DNA from: Ruixingdingia sedimenti
Lineage (GTDB): Bacteria > Pseudomonadota > Alphaproteobacteria > Rhodobacterales > Rhodobacteraceae
Direction of reading: 5' to 3'
Assembly: GCF_031432425.1 (NCBI RefSeq)
Contig: NZ_JAVKPH010000017.1
Span: forward strand, 24,404 to 88,403
DNA length: 64,000 bases
In this document: piece after piece, positions 42,306 through 51,717 of the stretch
How the letters are laid out: the number at the start of each line of letters is the position of its first letter
Position numbering within the stretch: the stretch's first letter is position 1
Translations under genes and position numbers: made by a program
Notes under the pieces: generated by a model
Database searches by the model: none
Told to the model about the DNA's origin: nothing
What the model saw: only the letters and a program-made list of their open reading frames with translations

Positions 42306-44449
42306 GCCGCGTCTCCGAATTCGAGCCGGCCGCCCGCGCGGCGCGCCTGCAACCAGCCGATGACGCGCGCGCGCCATGCGGCGCGGCGGCGTTCCCACCG
42401 GCCGGGGTTGTGCACCACATCGGCGCGGTAGAACGAGGGGCAGAGCACGGCGGCATCCGCCACCTCGCCGCAGTTGCCACAGCCGACACAGGTCTGGTCG
42501 ATCGAGGCCACCGGATCGTCGCGCAGGGGATCGTCGAGCCGTTTCAGCGACAGCGAGGGGCAGCCCGACAGGCGGATGCAGGCGTGATCGCCGGTGCACA
42601 CATCCTCGTCCACGCCGAAGCGGGGCGCCTCGACCCGCCTTCCTTCCCTGATGGCCTTGGCGCGCAGGGGTTTTTCGCGGCGCTGGCGGTTCAGCATGCA
42701 TTCCGAGGACGCGACGATGACCTTGGGCCCGTCGTAATCGGTGGTCAGCGCCTCGGTGAACACCTCGCGCATCTTCTTGACGTCATAGGTGCGGTTCACC
42801 TGCCGCACCCATTTGACGCCGACGCCTTTCAGCGCCTCGGAAATCGGGTGCTGGGTGGCCTTGGTCGGGTTGTCGGCGCGCGAGGACAGGACATCCTGCC
42901 CCCCCGTCGCCGCGGAATAGTAGTTGTCGACGATGACGGCCACGGAATCCGACTTGTTGAACACCATGTTGCCGATCGAGGTCGAGAGCCCGTTGTGCCA
43001 GAACCCGCCATCCCCGATGATGGAGATCGCGCGTTTCTCGCCCCCCCCGTCGAAGGCGGCGTTCGACGCCGGGCCGAGGCCATAGCCCATCGTCTGCCCC
43101 CCGATCTCGAACGGCGGCAGCGAGGCGAAGAGGTGACAGCCGATGTCGGCGGAAATCTGGTGTTCGCCCAGATCCCGCTGCGCCAGTTTCAGCGCCGCGA
43201 AGATCGGCCGTTCGGGGCAGCCGGTACAGAAGCCGGGCGGGCGGATCGGCACGGTTTTCGTCAGGTCGGGCACCGGCACGGCGGGGGCGTTCGGCGCGCG
43301 CACCTGACCGGGCAGCAGATGGGGGGCGGTTTCGCGCAAAAAGGCGGTCACGCTGTCCAGCATCACCTGCCCGGTATATTCGCCCGCCATCGGAAAGACG
43401 TTCTTGCCGTAGAGCCTGACCGTGCTGCCCGCGCGGTAAAGGTAGGTGGACAGCTGCTGTTCGATGAACTCGGGCTGGCCTTCCTCGACCACCAGCACGG
43501 CCTCCTTGCCGGCGCAGAACTCGAGGAACTCCGCGCTGACCAGCGGATAGGTGACGTTCAGCACGTAAAGCGGCACCTCGGTGTCGCCGTGGATGTCGGC
43601 CAAGCCCAACCGTTGCAGCGCGCGGATGACGCCGTTGTACATGCCGCCCTGCACCACCAGCCCGACCTTGCCGCCCTCGGGGCCGAAGCGTTCGTTCAGG
43701 CCGCGGTCGCGGATGAAGGCCTCGGCCGCGGGCCAGCGGTTCTTCACCTTGTCCTGTTCGTGCTGGTAGGACATGGGCGGCAGCACCACGCGGCTGAAAT
43801 CGCGGCGCGGGTTGGCCAGCGCGTCGCGCACCGTCAGGGCGGGCGGGCGGTTGTCGCGGGTAGGGAAGCTGCCGGTGACATGGCAGGACCGGATGCGCAC
43901 CATCAGCATCACCGGCGTATTCGACGCCTCGGACAGGTCGAACCCGTCGCCCACCGCCTTGACGATCGAGGGCAGGTTGGGACGCGGGTCCAAGAGCCAG
44001 AATTGCGATTTCATCGCAAAGGCATGGCTGCGTTCCTGCATGATGCTGGAGCCTTCGCCATAATCCTCGCCCACGATCACCAGCGCGCCGCCGTTCACGC
44101 CCGAGGACGCGAGGTTCGCCAGCGCGTCCGAGGCGACGTTGACCCCGACGGATCCCTTGAACGTCACCGCGCCGCGGATCGGGTAATGGACCGATGCCGC
44201 CAGCATCGCCGCCGCCGCGGCCTCGGACGCGTTCGCCTCGAACCGCACGCCCAGTTCGGCCAGCAGGTCCTGCGCATCGGCCAGCACATCCATCAGATGG
44301 CTGATCGGCGCGCCCTGATAGCCGCCGACATAGCCCACGCCGTTTTCCAGCAGCGCCTTGGTGATGGCGAGGATCCCCTCGCCGGTGAAGGTCTGGCCGG
44401 TGCCGAGCCGCAGATGCTCGACCTCTGCCTTGAAGGAACGTTCCGCCAT
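42302..44449 (-). CDS. Indolepyruvate:ferredoxin oxidoreductase, alpha subunit (TPP and Fe-S domains)
   Basis: A 715-residue subunit. Order: pyrimidine-binding domain (GYVGGYQGAPISHLMDVL, FEANASEAAAAAML), domain II/transketolase-C-like middle, TPP-binding domain with IIGDGGFWHNGLSTSIGNMV (~505) and GCPERPIFAAL, and a C-terminal ferredoxin-like region. The second cluster motif CVGCGNCGEVADAAVLCPSF is complete. The first reads CTGDHACIRLSGCPSL, with C-x5-C-x5-CP rather than CxxCxxCxxxCP. It follows the MarR gene by 31 bp and is coupled to the beta subunit. Start at 44449 (MAERSFKAE). Confidence 0.9.
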   Translation of the reverse strand: MAERSFKAEVEHLRLGTGQTFTGEGILAITKALLENGVGYVGGYQGAPISHLMDVLADAQDLLAELGVRFEANASEAAAAAMLAASVHYPIRGAVTFKGSVGVNVASDALANLASSGVNGGALVIVGEDYGEGSSIMQERSHAFAMKSQFWLLDPRPNLPSIVKAVGDGFDLSEASNTPVMLMVRIRSCHVTGSFPTRDNRPPALTVRDALANPRRDFSRVVLPPMSYQHEQDKVKNRWPAAEAFIRDRGLNERFGPEGGKVGLVVQGGMYNGVIRALQRLGLADIHGDTEVPLYVLNVTYPLVSAEFLEFCAGKEAVLVVEEGQPEFIEQQLSTYLYRAGSTVRLYGKNVFPMAGEYTGQVMLDSVTAFLRETAPHLLPGQVRAPNAPAVPVPDLTKTVPIRPPGFCTGCPERPIFAALKLAQRDLGEHQISADIGCHLFASLPPFEIGGQTMGYGLGPASNAAFDGGGEKRAISIIGDGGFWHNGLSTSIGNMVFNKSDSVAVIVDNYYSAATGGQDVLSSRADNPTKATQHPISEALKGVGVKWVRQVNRTYDVKKMREVFTEALTTDYDGPKVIVASSECMLNRQRREKPLRAKAIREGRRVEAPRFGVDEDVCTGDHACIRLSGCPSLSLKRLDDPLRDDPVASIDQTCVGCGNCGEVADAAVLCPSFYRADVVHNPGRWERRRAAWRARVIGWLQARRAGGRLEFGDAA

Positions 44450-44480
44450 GCTTGCTTCCTCCTCCGACCGGGGGCCCGGG

Positions 44481-44969
44481 TCAGATCTCGTGCTTGCGTA
44501 TGTTGCCCAGCATCTTTTGCAGCGTGCCCACGAAGGCGCGGCGTTCGCCCTCGGGGATGCCGCGGAACATGCGGGCATAGCTTTCGGCCATATGCGGCCA
44601 GATCGCGTCGAAGGCGGCGCGGCCCGCGTCGGTGACATAGACGCGGGTGGCGCGGCTGTCGGCGGTGTCGGCCTCGCGCCGCACCATGCCGTCGGCGGCC
44701 AGCTGGTCCAGCGCGCGCGACAGGGTGGATTGTTCCACCACCGCATAGACCGCCAGTTCCCGGATCAGCGGCCCGTCGATCACCGTCAGCACCGCCAGCG
44801 CGCGCATCTTGGCCGTGGTCAGGCCCAGTTTCGTCATCTGTTCGCGCAGGGCGGCGTTGTAGCGGCCCATGATGCGGTTCATCAGGTAGGGCGCATAGTT
44901 CGACAGCCCGATTTCGCCCAACCGGGGCACGGGTTCGGCGATCAGCGGCCCCGGGGTTCCGTCGTTCAT
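44481..44969 (-). CDS. MarR-family regulator of the IOR unit
   Basis: A 162-residue MarR repressor/activator: LSNYAPYLMNRIMGRYNAAL dimerisation helix, LTTAKMRALAVLTVIDGPL, recognition helix VVEQSTLSRALDQLAADGMV and wing DSRATRVYVTDAG. The ATG overlaps the stop of the upstream FAD oxidoreductase (ATGA) and precedes IOR alpha by 31 bp, so the regulator is inside the operon it probably controls. Upstream in-frame codons overlap the oxidoreductase and are unlikely to be used. Confidence 0.92.
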   Translation of the reverse strand: MNDGTPGPLIAEPVPRLGEIGLSNYAPYLMNRIMGRYNAALREQMTKLGLTTAKMRALAVLTVIDGPLIRELAVYAVVEQSTLSRALDQLAADGMVRREADTADSRATRVYVTDAGRAAFDAIWPHMAESYARMFRGIPEGERRAFVGTLQKMLGNIRKHEI

Positions 44970-46531
44970 GCGCCAAGCCCCTTCGCCGCCAGAAAGCCCG
45001 ACCCGCCGCCAAGCCCCGGCCCCGGATGGGTGGAGGCGCCGATATGCACCAGCCCCCGCACCATGCCGGTGCCGTTGGTGGAATGGGCGAAGGGCCGCCA
45101 CAGGAAGAACTGGTCGATGGAACAGGCCCCGCCATAGGGATCGCCGCCGACGAGGTTGACGTTCATCGATTCGAGATCCGCGGGCGAATAGGCGCGGCGG
45201 GCCAGTCTGATGGCGGCGAAGTCCTTGATGTGGCGGGCAAGGATGCCCTCGATCCGATCGGCGAAGGCTTCGCGGGTGGCGTCATCCCATTCCCGGCCCG
45301 GGATCGCGCCCGCCGCATCGCCCTTGATCGTGCGGGGCGCGTCGGGGATCTGCAACCACAGCACCGCCTTGCCCGGCGGACAGCGGGTCGGGTCCAGCCG
45401 GTGGGGCTGGCCGACGCAGATGGTGGGGGTTTCGGGCAGAAGGCCGCGTTCGGCCTCGTTGGCGGATTTCGACACCGCGTCGATGCCGTCCGACAGATGG
45501 ATCAGCGCCACATCGTCCAGCCCCGGCGTCAGCCATTCCGGCGCACGGTCCAGCGCGAAATGCAGCTGGAAGTCCCCGCGCCCGTGGCGGAACGCCTGCG
45601 CCGCTGCGCGATCCTCGGGCAGGGTCACATCGCGCAGCAACCGGCCGTAAAGCTGCCCCGGCGCGACGGATGCCAGCACCGATTTCGCCGCGATCCGTTC
45701 GCCCCCCGCAAGCACCACCCCGGCGACATGGCCGTTTTCGACCACGATCCGGTCCACATCCGCGCCGGTGCGGATGGCGCCGCCCTGTTCCTCGATCAGC
45801 CGCCGGAACGCCTGAACCGCCGCCCCCGCGCCGCCCTTGACCACGGGCGCCCCCGCGGCCTCCAGCGCGAAGGCGATGACCTTGCCCATCTGCGCCGAAT
45901 AGGCGCTTTCCGGGGTCAGCCCGCAATGCAGCACCCAGGGTGCCCACAGGGCCTGCACCAGCGGGCTGGTGTATCCCGTTTCCAGCCAGCCCCGCGCCGG
46001 CGCCAAGGCCGACCCCATCCAGGCCGCCAGCCCCCGCGCGCCGCGCCTGCGCACCTGCCCCGCCAGCAGCCGCAGCGTCGGCCAGGACCAGAGCCGCCCG
46101 CCCAGTAGCGCGAAGAGGAAGGGCGCGTCCGCCTCGATCCCGCCCACATCCGCGGCATGGCGCGCGCCGTCGCCCGGCGCCAGCGCGTCGAAGGCCGCCA
46201 CGTTCGCCGCGCGGTCCATCGTCAGCACCAGCGCCGTGCCATCGGGGCGCAGCACGGCGGTGGGGTGGCGGGCATGGCAGAATTCCAGCCCGTGGCGCGC
46301 CAGATCGCCCGCCAGCGCGGCATAGGCGGGCGAGGTCAGGAACAGCACGAAGGTGGCCGCCATCACGTCATGGTGGAAGCCGGGCAGCGTCGCCTCTTCC
46401 GTCCGCATGCAGCCGCCGGGGCGGCCTTCGCGTTCCAGCACCAGCACGCGCCGGCCCTTTTTCGCCAGCAGCGCCGCGGCGACCAGCCCGTTGATGCCGG
46501 ACCCGATGATGACGTGATCGACGGCGGCCAT
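44966..46531 (-). CDS. FAD oxidoreductase, phytoene desaturase/PYROXD2-like (1)
   Basis: A 521-residue flavoprotein. FAD motif VIIGSGINGLVAAALLAKKG (residues 7-26) and LVLEREGRPGGCMRTEE; C-terminal NLVGGDPYGGACSIDQFFLW and the flavin-contact GASTHPGPGLGGGSGFLAAK. These match the CrtI/PYROXD2 branch of amine-oxidase-like proteins, which perform desaturation or isomerisation of hydrophobic substrates. No carotenoid genes are adjacent, so carotenoid metabolism is unlikely. It lies 3 bp after the cyclase stop. A second, divergent homologue lies at 47433. Confidence 0.85.
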   Translation of the reverse strand: MAAVDHVIIGSGINGLVAAALLAKKGRRVLVLEREGRPGGCMRTEEATLPGFHHDVMAATFVLFLTSPAYAALAGDLARHGLEFCHARHPTAVLRPDGTALVLTMDRAANVAAFDALAPGDGARHAADVGGIEADAPFLFALLGGRLWSWPTLRLLAGQVRRRGARGLAAWMGSALAPARGWLETGYTSPLVQALWAPWVLHCGLTPESAYSAQMGKVIAFALEAAGAPVVKGGAGAAVQAFRRLIEEQGGAIRTGADVDRIVVENGHVAGVVLAGGERIAAKSVLASVAPGQLYGRLLRDVTLPEDRAAAQAFRHGRGDFQLHFALDRAPEWLTPGLDDVALIHLSDGIDAVSKSANEAERGLLPETPTICVGQPHRLDPTRCPPGKAVLWLQIPDAPRTIKGDAAGAIPGREWDDATREAFADRIEGILARHIKDFAAIRLARRAYSPADLESMNVNLVGGDPYGGACSIDQFFLWRPFAHSTNGTGMVRGLVHIGASTHPGPGLGGGSGFLAAKGLGA

Positions 46532-46534
46532 CCC

Positions 46535-47326
46535 CTACCCCTTCGGCACCAGCGCCAGCGCGCGGATGGGCGAGCCGGTGCCGTTCGCGATCTTGAGCGG
46601 CGCCGCGATCAGGATCGCGCCCTTGGGCGGCAGTTTCGACAGGTTGGCAAGGCTCGCCAGCCCGAAGCGGTTGTTGGCATGCAACAGGTTGTGCGCCGGA
46701 AACGGCGGCGTCATCCCCCCCGCCTGCCCGGCATCGGTGCCGATGCATTGGGTGCCCCAGCCGACGATGCCCTTTTCGACCAGATACTGGATCACCTCGG
46801 CCGTCGGCCCCGGGGTATGCGGGCCGGTCGCGTCGGCGTTGAGGAACCTGCCCTCGTCATCGGCGTACCGGTCCCAGTCGCTGCGCATCACCACCCATTC
46901 GCCGGGGTTGATCGCGCCGTGCTTGGCCTCCCACGCCTTCACATGGTCCACGGTCAGCAGGAAATCCGGGTCCGCCGCCGATTCGGCCGAACAGTCGATC
47001 ACGTTCACCGGCGCCACCAGCCGCTGCACCGACAGCGTGTCGGTATAGCCGTCGGCGTAATCCTTGCCGGTGATCCAGTGGTGCGGCGCGTCGAAATGGG
47101 TGCCCGAATGTTCGCCGACCTTGAGCCAGTTCCACGCCCAGAAGGGGCCATCGGAATCATAGTCAGAAATCTTGTGGATCTCGATCTTGGGCGTGTCCCT
47201 GGCCAGTTCCGGCGGCAGTTTCAGCAAGGGCGTATCCGGGCCGAGCCTGCCGGAACAATCCACCACCTCGATCCCGCCGGACAGAATCATCCGCCCCAGG
47301 TTTTCCAGCACATTCGCCGCAGTCAT
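46535..47326 (-). CDS. Cyclase-family metal hydrolase, kynurenine formamidase/isatin hydrolase-like
   Basis: A 263-residue hydrolase with the family metal motif HSGTHFDAPHHW (HxGTHxDxPxH) near residue 88. Length is closer to isatin hydrolase than to KynB. An N-terminal IEVVDCSGRLGPDTPLLKLP and WVVMRSDWDRYAD around the second metal face are typical. Start at 47326 with a GGGAGAGACGGG leader. It heads the minus-strand unit cyclase, FAD oxidoreductase, MarR, IOR alpha, IOR beta. It probably opens a lactam or amide; the pairing with an indolepyruvate-type oxidoreductase suggests an indole/aryl substrate (inference). Confidence 0.85.
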   Translation of the reverse strand: MTAANVLENLGRMILSGGIEVVDCSGRLGPDTPLLKLPPELARDTPKIEIHKISDYDSDGPFWAWNWLKVGEHSGTHFDAPHHWITGKDYADGYTDTLSVQRLVAPVNVIDCSAESAADPDFLLTVDHVKAWEAKHGAINPGEWVVMRSDWDRYADDEGRFLNADATGPHTPGPTAEVIQYLVEKGIVGWGTQCIGTDAGQAGGMTPPFPAHNLLHANNRFGLASLANLSKLPPKGAILIAAPLKIANGTGSPIRALALVPKG

Positions 47327-47432
47327 CCCGTCTCTCCCTGTCGTTGCGGGGGCTGTGCCCCGTTCGTGGATTATGCTGGACAGGTTTACGTGCATTTGCA
47401 AGTATCTTCGCACAACCTTGCGGGGAGACGCC

Positions 47433-49007
47433 GTGACACCGACGCATGATGCGATCCTGATCGGGGCGGGCCACAACAGCCTGGCCTGTGCGCTGCACCT
47501 GGCGGCGCGGGGGTGGAACGTCGGTATTTACGAACAGGCGGCGGAACCGGGGGGCGCGGTGCGCACGGGCGAATACACCCTGCCCGGCTTTCGCCACGAC
47601 TGGGGGGCGATGAACCTGTCGCTGTTCGCCGGATCGCCGTTTTCCAAGGCATATGGCGCGGAACTGGCCCGCCACGGGGCGGAATTCGCGCCGGTGGCGG
47701 ATTGTTTCGCCAGCGTCTTTCCCGATGGCACATGGCTGGGGGTGTCCACCGATCCGGCCGCGACCGCGGCGCGGATCCGGGCGCTGTCGCCGCGCGACGC
47801 CGATACCTGGGCGCGGCTTCTGGCCGAATTCCCCGCCCGGGCCGAGGATCTTTCCGGGCTGCTGAATTCCCCGGCGCAGAAGCGTGCATTTGCATATTTC
47901 ATGTTCAAACTTTTGCGGCGGCGCAGCATCGACGGCACGCTGGATCTGGGCCGGTTCCTGCTGTCCTCGCCCCGCCGCTGGCTGGAGGAAACGTTCGAGG
48001 ATACCCGCGTCCACGCCCTGCTGGCCGCCTGGGGGATGCATCTCGACTTCGCGCCCGATGTCGCGGGGGGCGCGATGTTTCCCTATCTGGAAGGCATGGC
48101 GAACCAGAGCTTCGGCATGGTTCTGGGCAAGGGCGGCGCCGATACCATCACGCGCGCGCTGGTGGCGGCACTCGCGGCGCGCGGCGGGCAGGTGGAATGC
48201 AATGCCCCGGTGGCCCGCATCCTCCGCAGCGGCGGGCGGGCGACGGGGGTGGAACTGGCCGATGGCCGCCGCATCGCGGCGCGGCGCGCGGTGATCGCCA
48301 ATGTCGCGCCCCGGGCGCTGGACGGGCTTCTGGGCGGCGGCACCGGCGAGGCGCGTTTCGACGCCGCGATGCGGGGGTTCGACCACGCGCCGGGCACGAT
48401 GATGATCCACCTCGCGCTGTCGGATCTGCCCGGCTGGACCGCCAGCCCCGACCTGCGCCGCTTCGCCTATGTCCATGTCGCCCCGACCCTCGACCAGATG
48501 GCGCGCACCTATGCGCAGGCGAAGGCCGGTCTGCTGCCCGACGAACCCGTGCTGGTCGTGGGCCAGCCCACCGCCATCGACCCCACCCGCGCGCCCGAGG
48601 GGCGGCATGTGCTGTGGTTGCAGGTGCGCATGGCGCCGGGAACGATCCGGGGCGATGCGGCCGGAAAGATCGCCGCCACCGATTGGGCGGGCGCGGCCGA
48701 ACCCTTCGCCGACCGCGCGCTCGACCTTCTCGACGCGCATGCGCCGGGGATCCGGGGCCTGATCCTTGCCCGCCGCATCGTCACGCCGGCGGAGTTGGAG
48801 GCCGACAACCCCAACCTCGTCGGCGGCGATCAGGTCTGCGGCAGCCATCACCTGTCGCAGCATTTCCTTTTCCGCCCCGCCCGCGGCCATGCCGACGGCA
48901 CCACCCCGGTCGCGGGCCTGCACCTGACCGGCGCCGCTGTCTGGCCGGGGGGCGGCACCGGCGCGGGGCCGGGGTTCAACCTCGCGCGCAAGCTTGCCGG
49001 GGGCTGA
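47433..49007 (+). CDS. FAD oxidoreductase, phytoene desaturase/PYROXD2-like (2)
   Basis: A 524-residue homologue of the oxidoreductase at 44966. AILIGAGHNSLACALHLAAR binds FAD; the C-terminal block NLVGGDQVCGSHHLSQHFLF and AAVWPGGGTGAGPGFNLARK aligns with the first copy. Start is GTG at 47433 with GGGGAGA 5 nt ahead; no ATG in frame fits. It is divergent from the cyclase-led unit and 42 bp ahead of the ABC importer, so it is probably the first gene of that transcript and links uptake to the divergent catabolic operon. Confidence 0.83.
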   Translation: MTPTHDAILIGAGHNSLACALHLAARGWNVGIYEQAAEPGGAVRTGEYTLPGFRHDWGAMNLSLFAGSPFSKAYGAELARHGAEFAPVADCFASVFPDGTWLGVSTDPAATAARIRALSPRDADTWARLLAEFPARAEDLSGLLNSPAQKRAFAYFMFKLLRRRSIDGTLDLGRFLLSSPRRWLEETFEDTRVHALLAAWGMHLDFAPDVAGGAMFPYLEGMANQSFGMVLGKGGADTITRALVAALAARGGQVECNAPVARILRSGGRATGVELADGRRIAARRAVIANVAPRALDGLLGGGTGEARFDAAMRGFDHAPGTMMIHLALSDLPGWTASPDLRRFAYVHVAPTLDQMARTYAQAKAGLLPDEPVLVVGQPTAIDPTRAPEGRHVLWLQVRMAPGTIRGDAAGKIAATDWAGAAEPFADRALDLLDAHAPGIRGLILARRIVTPAELEADNPNLVGGDQVCGSHHLSQHFLFRPARGHADGTTPVAGLHLTGAAVWPGGGTGAGPGFNLARKLAGG

Positions 49008-49049
49008 ACCCGGTCACGAACAAGAACAGACACCAACAGGGAAACGACC

Positions 49050-50582
49050 ATGAAACTCTCACGCCGCAGCCTGCTGCAACTTTCCGCCGCCAGCATCACC
49101 GCCAGCGCGTTCGCCCTGCCCCGGCTGGCGCTGGCACAGGGGATCGACGAGCTGGTGATCGCCTACAACGTCACCCTGCCCTCGTGGGATCCGACCACGG
49201 GGCCGAGCGGGGTGAACCCCACGATCCAGGGCATCTACCAGTCGGTGTTCGACCAGTTCATCCTGCAACAGCCCGACCTCAAGCCCGCCCCCGGCCTGCT
49301 GACGGAATGGGGCTGGAACGACGACCGGACGCAGGTCTGGATGACGGTGCGCGAGGGCGTGAAATGGCACGACGGATCGGATTTCACCGCCGAGGACGTG
49401 GCATGGAGCCTCGCCCGCGTCGCGAAACCCGAAACCGGCAGCCCGATCCAGTTCGTCTGGGGCACGCTGGAAAACCACCGGGTCGAGGGCAACCGCGTGG
49501 TGGCCGATGTGAAGCAGTTCGACCCCACGATCTTCAAATGGATGTATTTCCTGACCGGCTATGTGCTGCCCAAGGCGTATTACGAAAAGGTGGGTGCCGA
49601 GGGCTTCGAGGCCGCGCCCATCGGCACCGGCCCCTATATGGTCGAGAAGTTCGAGCGCAACGCCTATGTCCGCCTGAAGGCCAACCCCGACTACTGGGGC
49701 GGCAAGCCCGAGTTCGACACCGTGACGATCAAGTTCGTGACCGATGCGGCGAGCCGGGTGGCCGAGGTGGAATCGGGCAATGCCCATGTCACGCTGGAAA
49801 TGCCCTATGAGGAATACGACCGCCTGAAGGGCAAGACCGGGCTGGCCGGGGTGGCGGAGCCGATTTCCGACATCGGCATGATCTTCTTCAACGACATCGA
49901 CGCGATGCTGGACCCGAACGTGCGCAAGGCCGCCGTGCTGGCGGTGGACAAGCAGACGATCATCGACCGGCTGCTGTCGGGCTATGGCGTGGTCATCGAC
50001 ACGCTGGAAACGCCGGAATACGACGCCTTCGACGCCTCGATCAAGACGCCCTACGACCCGGAAAAGGCCAAGGAACTGCTGGCGGCCTCAGGCTATGGCC
50101 CCGACAATCCGGTGAAGTTCAAGATCCAGACCACCCGCGGCTTCAAGCCCAAGGATTACGAGATGGTGCAGGCCATCGTCGGCCTCTGGCGCCGGGTGGG
50201 GATCGAGGCGGAGATCGAGGTCTACGAGATCGCCAAGCATTACGAACTGCGCGCCGCCGACCAGTTGGCCCCCGCGGCCTTTTACAACTGGGGCAACTCG
50301 GTCGCCGATCCCACGACCTCGACGGGGTTCGCGATGTACGGGCCCTCGCCGCATTCGGTCTGGGACGGGCAGGAACTGATCGACATGATCAACCCGCTGT
50401 GGGGCGAACCCGACGAGGCGAAGCGGATCGAGGGCTGGAAAGGCGTCAGCAAATATATCGCCGACGAGGCGCTGGTGCTGCCGCTGCTGCAATATGTCCA
50501 GCCGATCCTGCATGACGCGCGGGTCAAGGTGGTGCCGCATGCCTCGGGCGCGCTGTTGCCGCATTTGATGACGCGGGCCTGA
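49050..50582 (+). CDS. ABC transporter substrate-binding protein, peptide/SBP_bac_5 family
   Basis: A 510-residue periplasmic protein with a Tat-like signal (LSRRSLLQLSAASITASAFA, then LPRLALAQ). Family marks: PDLKPAPGLLTEWGWNDD, REGVKWHDGSDFTAEDV, FFNDIDAMLDPNVRKA and the lobe-I DKQTIIDRLLSGYG. Homologues bind peptides, opines, nickel or glycosides; the ligand here is unknown. It begins 42 bp after the FAD oxidoreductase. Half-repeat R4 separates it from the permease genes, which may raise its expression over theirs. Confidence 0.93.
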   Translation: MKLSRRSLLQLSAASITASAFALPRLALAQGIDELVIAYNVTLPSWDPTTGPSGVNPTIQGIYQSVFDQFILQQPDLKPAPGLLTEWGWNDDRTQVWMTVREGVKWHDGSDFTAEDVAWSLARVAKPETGSPIQFVWGTLENHRVEGNRVVADVKQFDPTIFKWMYFLTGYVLPKAYYEKVGAEGFEAAPIGTGPYMVEKFERNAYVRLKANPDYWGGKPEFDTVTIKFVTDAASRVAEVESGNAHVTLEMPYEEYDRLKGKTGLAGVAEPISDIGMIFFNDIDAMLDPNVRKAAVLAVDKQTIIDRLLSGYGVVIDTLETPEYDAFDASIKTPYDPEKAKELLAASGYGPDNPVKFKIQTTRGFKPKDYEMVQAIVGLWRRVGIEAEIEVYEIAKHYELRAADQLAPAAFYNWGNSVADPTTSTGFAMYGPSPHSVWDGQELIDMINPLWGEPDEAKRIEGWKGVSKYIADEALVLPLLQYVQPILHDARVKVVPHASGALLPHLMTRA

Positions 50583-50606
50583 TAGGCGGCGTTGGCCTGA
50601 TGGAGA

Positions 50607-50664
50607 GGCCGGGGGCTTCGCGCCCCCGGACCCCCGCGGGATATTTATGGACAGAAAGTGAAGG
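50607..50664. repeat. Half palindromic element R4
   Basis: One arm only: an 8-bp GC hairpin (50609-50616 with 50622-50629, loop TTCGC), then CCCCGCGGGATATTTATGGACAGAAAGTG. It sits between genes of one ABC operon, so it may act as an attenuator or stabiliser rather than a full terminator. Confidence 0.7.
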
Positions 50665-50706
50665 GGACCGCACCTTGGGCGGACGGTCCTTCATCAGGTG
50701 GGGCGG

Positions 50707-51717
50707 ATGCGGCTGGCGCGGGTTCTTTTGGTGCGGGTGCTGACCACGCTGGTGACGCTGGCGGGGGTGGCGGTGATCGTCTTCGTGGTGATCCGGGTGG
50801 TGCCGGGCAACCCGGTGGCGATGATGCTGCCCCCCGGCGCGGGGCCAGAGGATGTGGCGCGGCTGAATGCGCTTTACGGTTTGGACAAGCCGATCGCGCA
50901 GCAGTTCCTGATCTGGCTCGGCGGGGTGGTGCAGGGGGATTTCGGCACCTCGATCACCACGCGCCAGCCGGTTCTGGGTCTGGTGCTGGGGCGGTTGCCG
51001 GCGACGCTGGAATTGTCGGTGATGGCGCTGGTGATCGCGGTCGCGGTGGGCGGCGTGCTGGCGCTGACCGGCACGCGGCTGCGCGGCACGCGGACGGAGG
51101 GCGCCATCGACGTGGCGAACGGGGTGGCGCTGTCGGTGCCGGATTTCCTGTGGGGGTTGGTCTTGATCCTGCTCTTCGGGGTGCTGGCGCCGGTCTTTCA
51201 TATCTCGGGCCGGGTGTCGCCCAGTCTGGACCTGCCGTTTTCCACCAATTTCTATCTGTTCGAAAGCGTGGTGCGCCTGCGCTTCGACCTCTGGGCGGAT
51301 ATCGTGGCGCATATGTTCATGCCCGCCGTGGCGCTGGCGATCCCGCTGGCGGCGATCATCGCGCAACTGCTCAAGCAAAGCCTGAAAGAAACGATGCATC
51401 TGGACTATGTGACGCTGGCGCGCACCCGCGGCTATGGCGAGAACCATGTCATCCTGCGCGAGGCGCTGCCGAATGCGGTGCTGCCGACGCTGACGCTGGT
51501 CGGCGTGCAGTTCACCTTCCTGATCGGCGGCACCGTCATCATCGAGCGGCTCTTTTCCTACGAGGGGTTGGGCAACATGGCCATCGACGCGGTGATCAAC
51601 CGCGACCTGCCGCTGATCCAGGGCATCGTGATCCTGTTCGCGGTGATCTTCACCGCGGTGAACCTTGTGGTGGACATGATGTATGCCGCGCTGAACCCGA
51701 GGCTGCGCCATGCGTGA
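50707..51717 (+). CDS. ABC transporter permease, DppB type
   Basis: A 336-residue inner-membrane permease. N-terminal helix (RVLTTLVTLAGVAVIVFVVI), GDFGTSITTRQPV after the first periplasmic segment, and the EAA loop TLARTRGYGENHVILREALP are present; about six hydrophobic helices. ATG at 50707 is preferred over GTG at 50698 because AGG lies at an appropriate distance. It overlaps the next permease by 8 bp. Confidence 0.93.
   Translation: MRLARVLLVRVLTTLVTLAGVAVIVFVVIRVVPGNPVAMMLPPGAGPEDVARLNALYGLDKPIAQQFLIWLGGVVQGDFGTSITTRQPVLGLVLGRLPATLELSVMALVIAVAVGGVLALTGTRLRGTRTEGAIDVANGVALSVPDFLWGLVLILLFGVLAPVFHISGRVSPSLDLPFSTNFYLFESVVRLRFDLWADIVAHMFMPAVALAIPLAAIIAQLLKQSLKETMHLDYVTLARTRGYGENHVILREALPNAVLPTLTLVGVQFTFLIGGTVIIERLFSYEGLGNMAIDAVINRDLPLIQGIVILFAVIFTAVNLVVDMMYAALNPRLRHA

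Noticed and set aside
40752..44449. Pyruvate:ferredoxin oxidoreductase or 2-oxoglutarate synthase
   Set aside because: The two-subunit layout with a DUF6537-like extension and sequence blocks fit the long indolepyruvate oxidoreductase type better.
44966..49007. Carotenoid biosynthesis cluster, from the phytoene desaturase-like proteins
   Set aside because: No crtB, crtE, crtY or related genes are near, and the context is catabolic.
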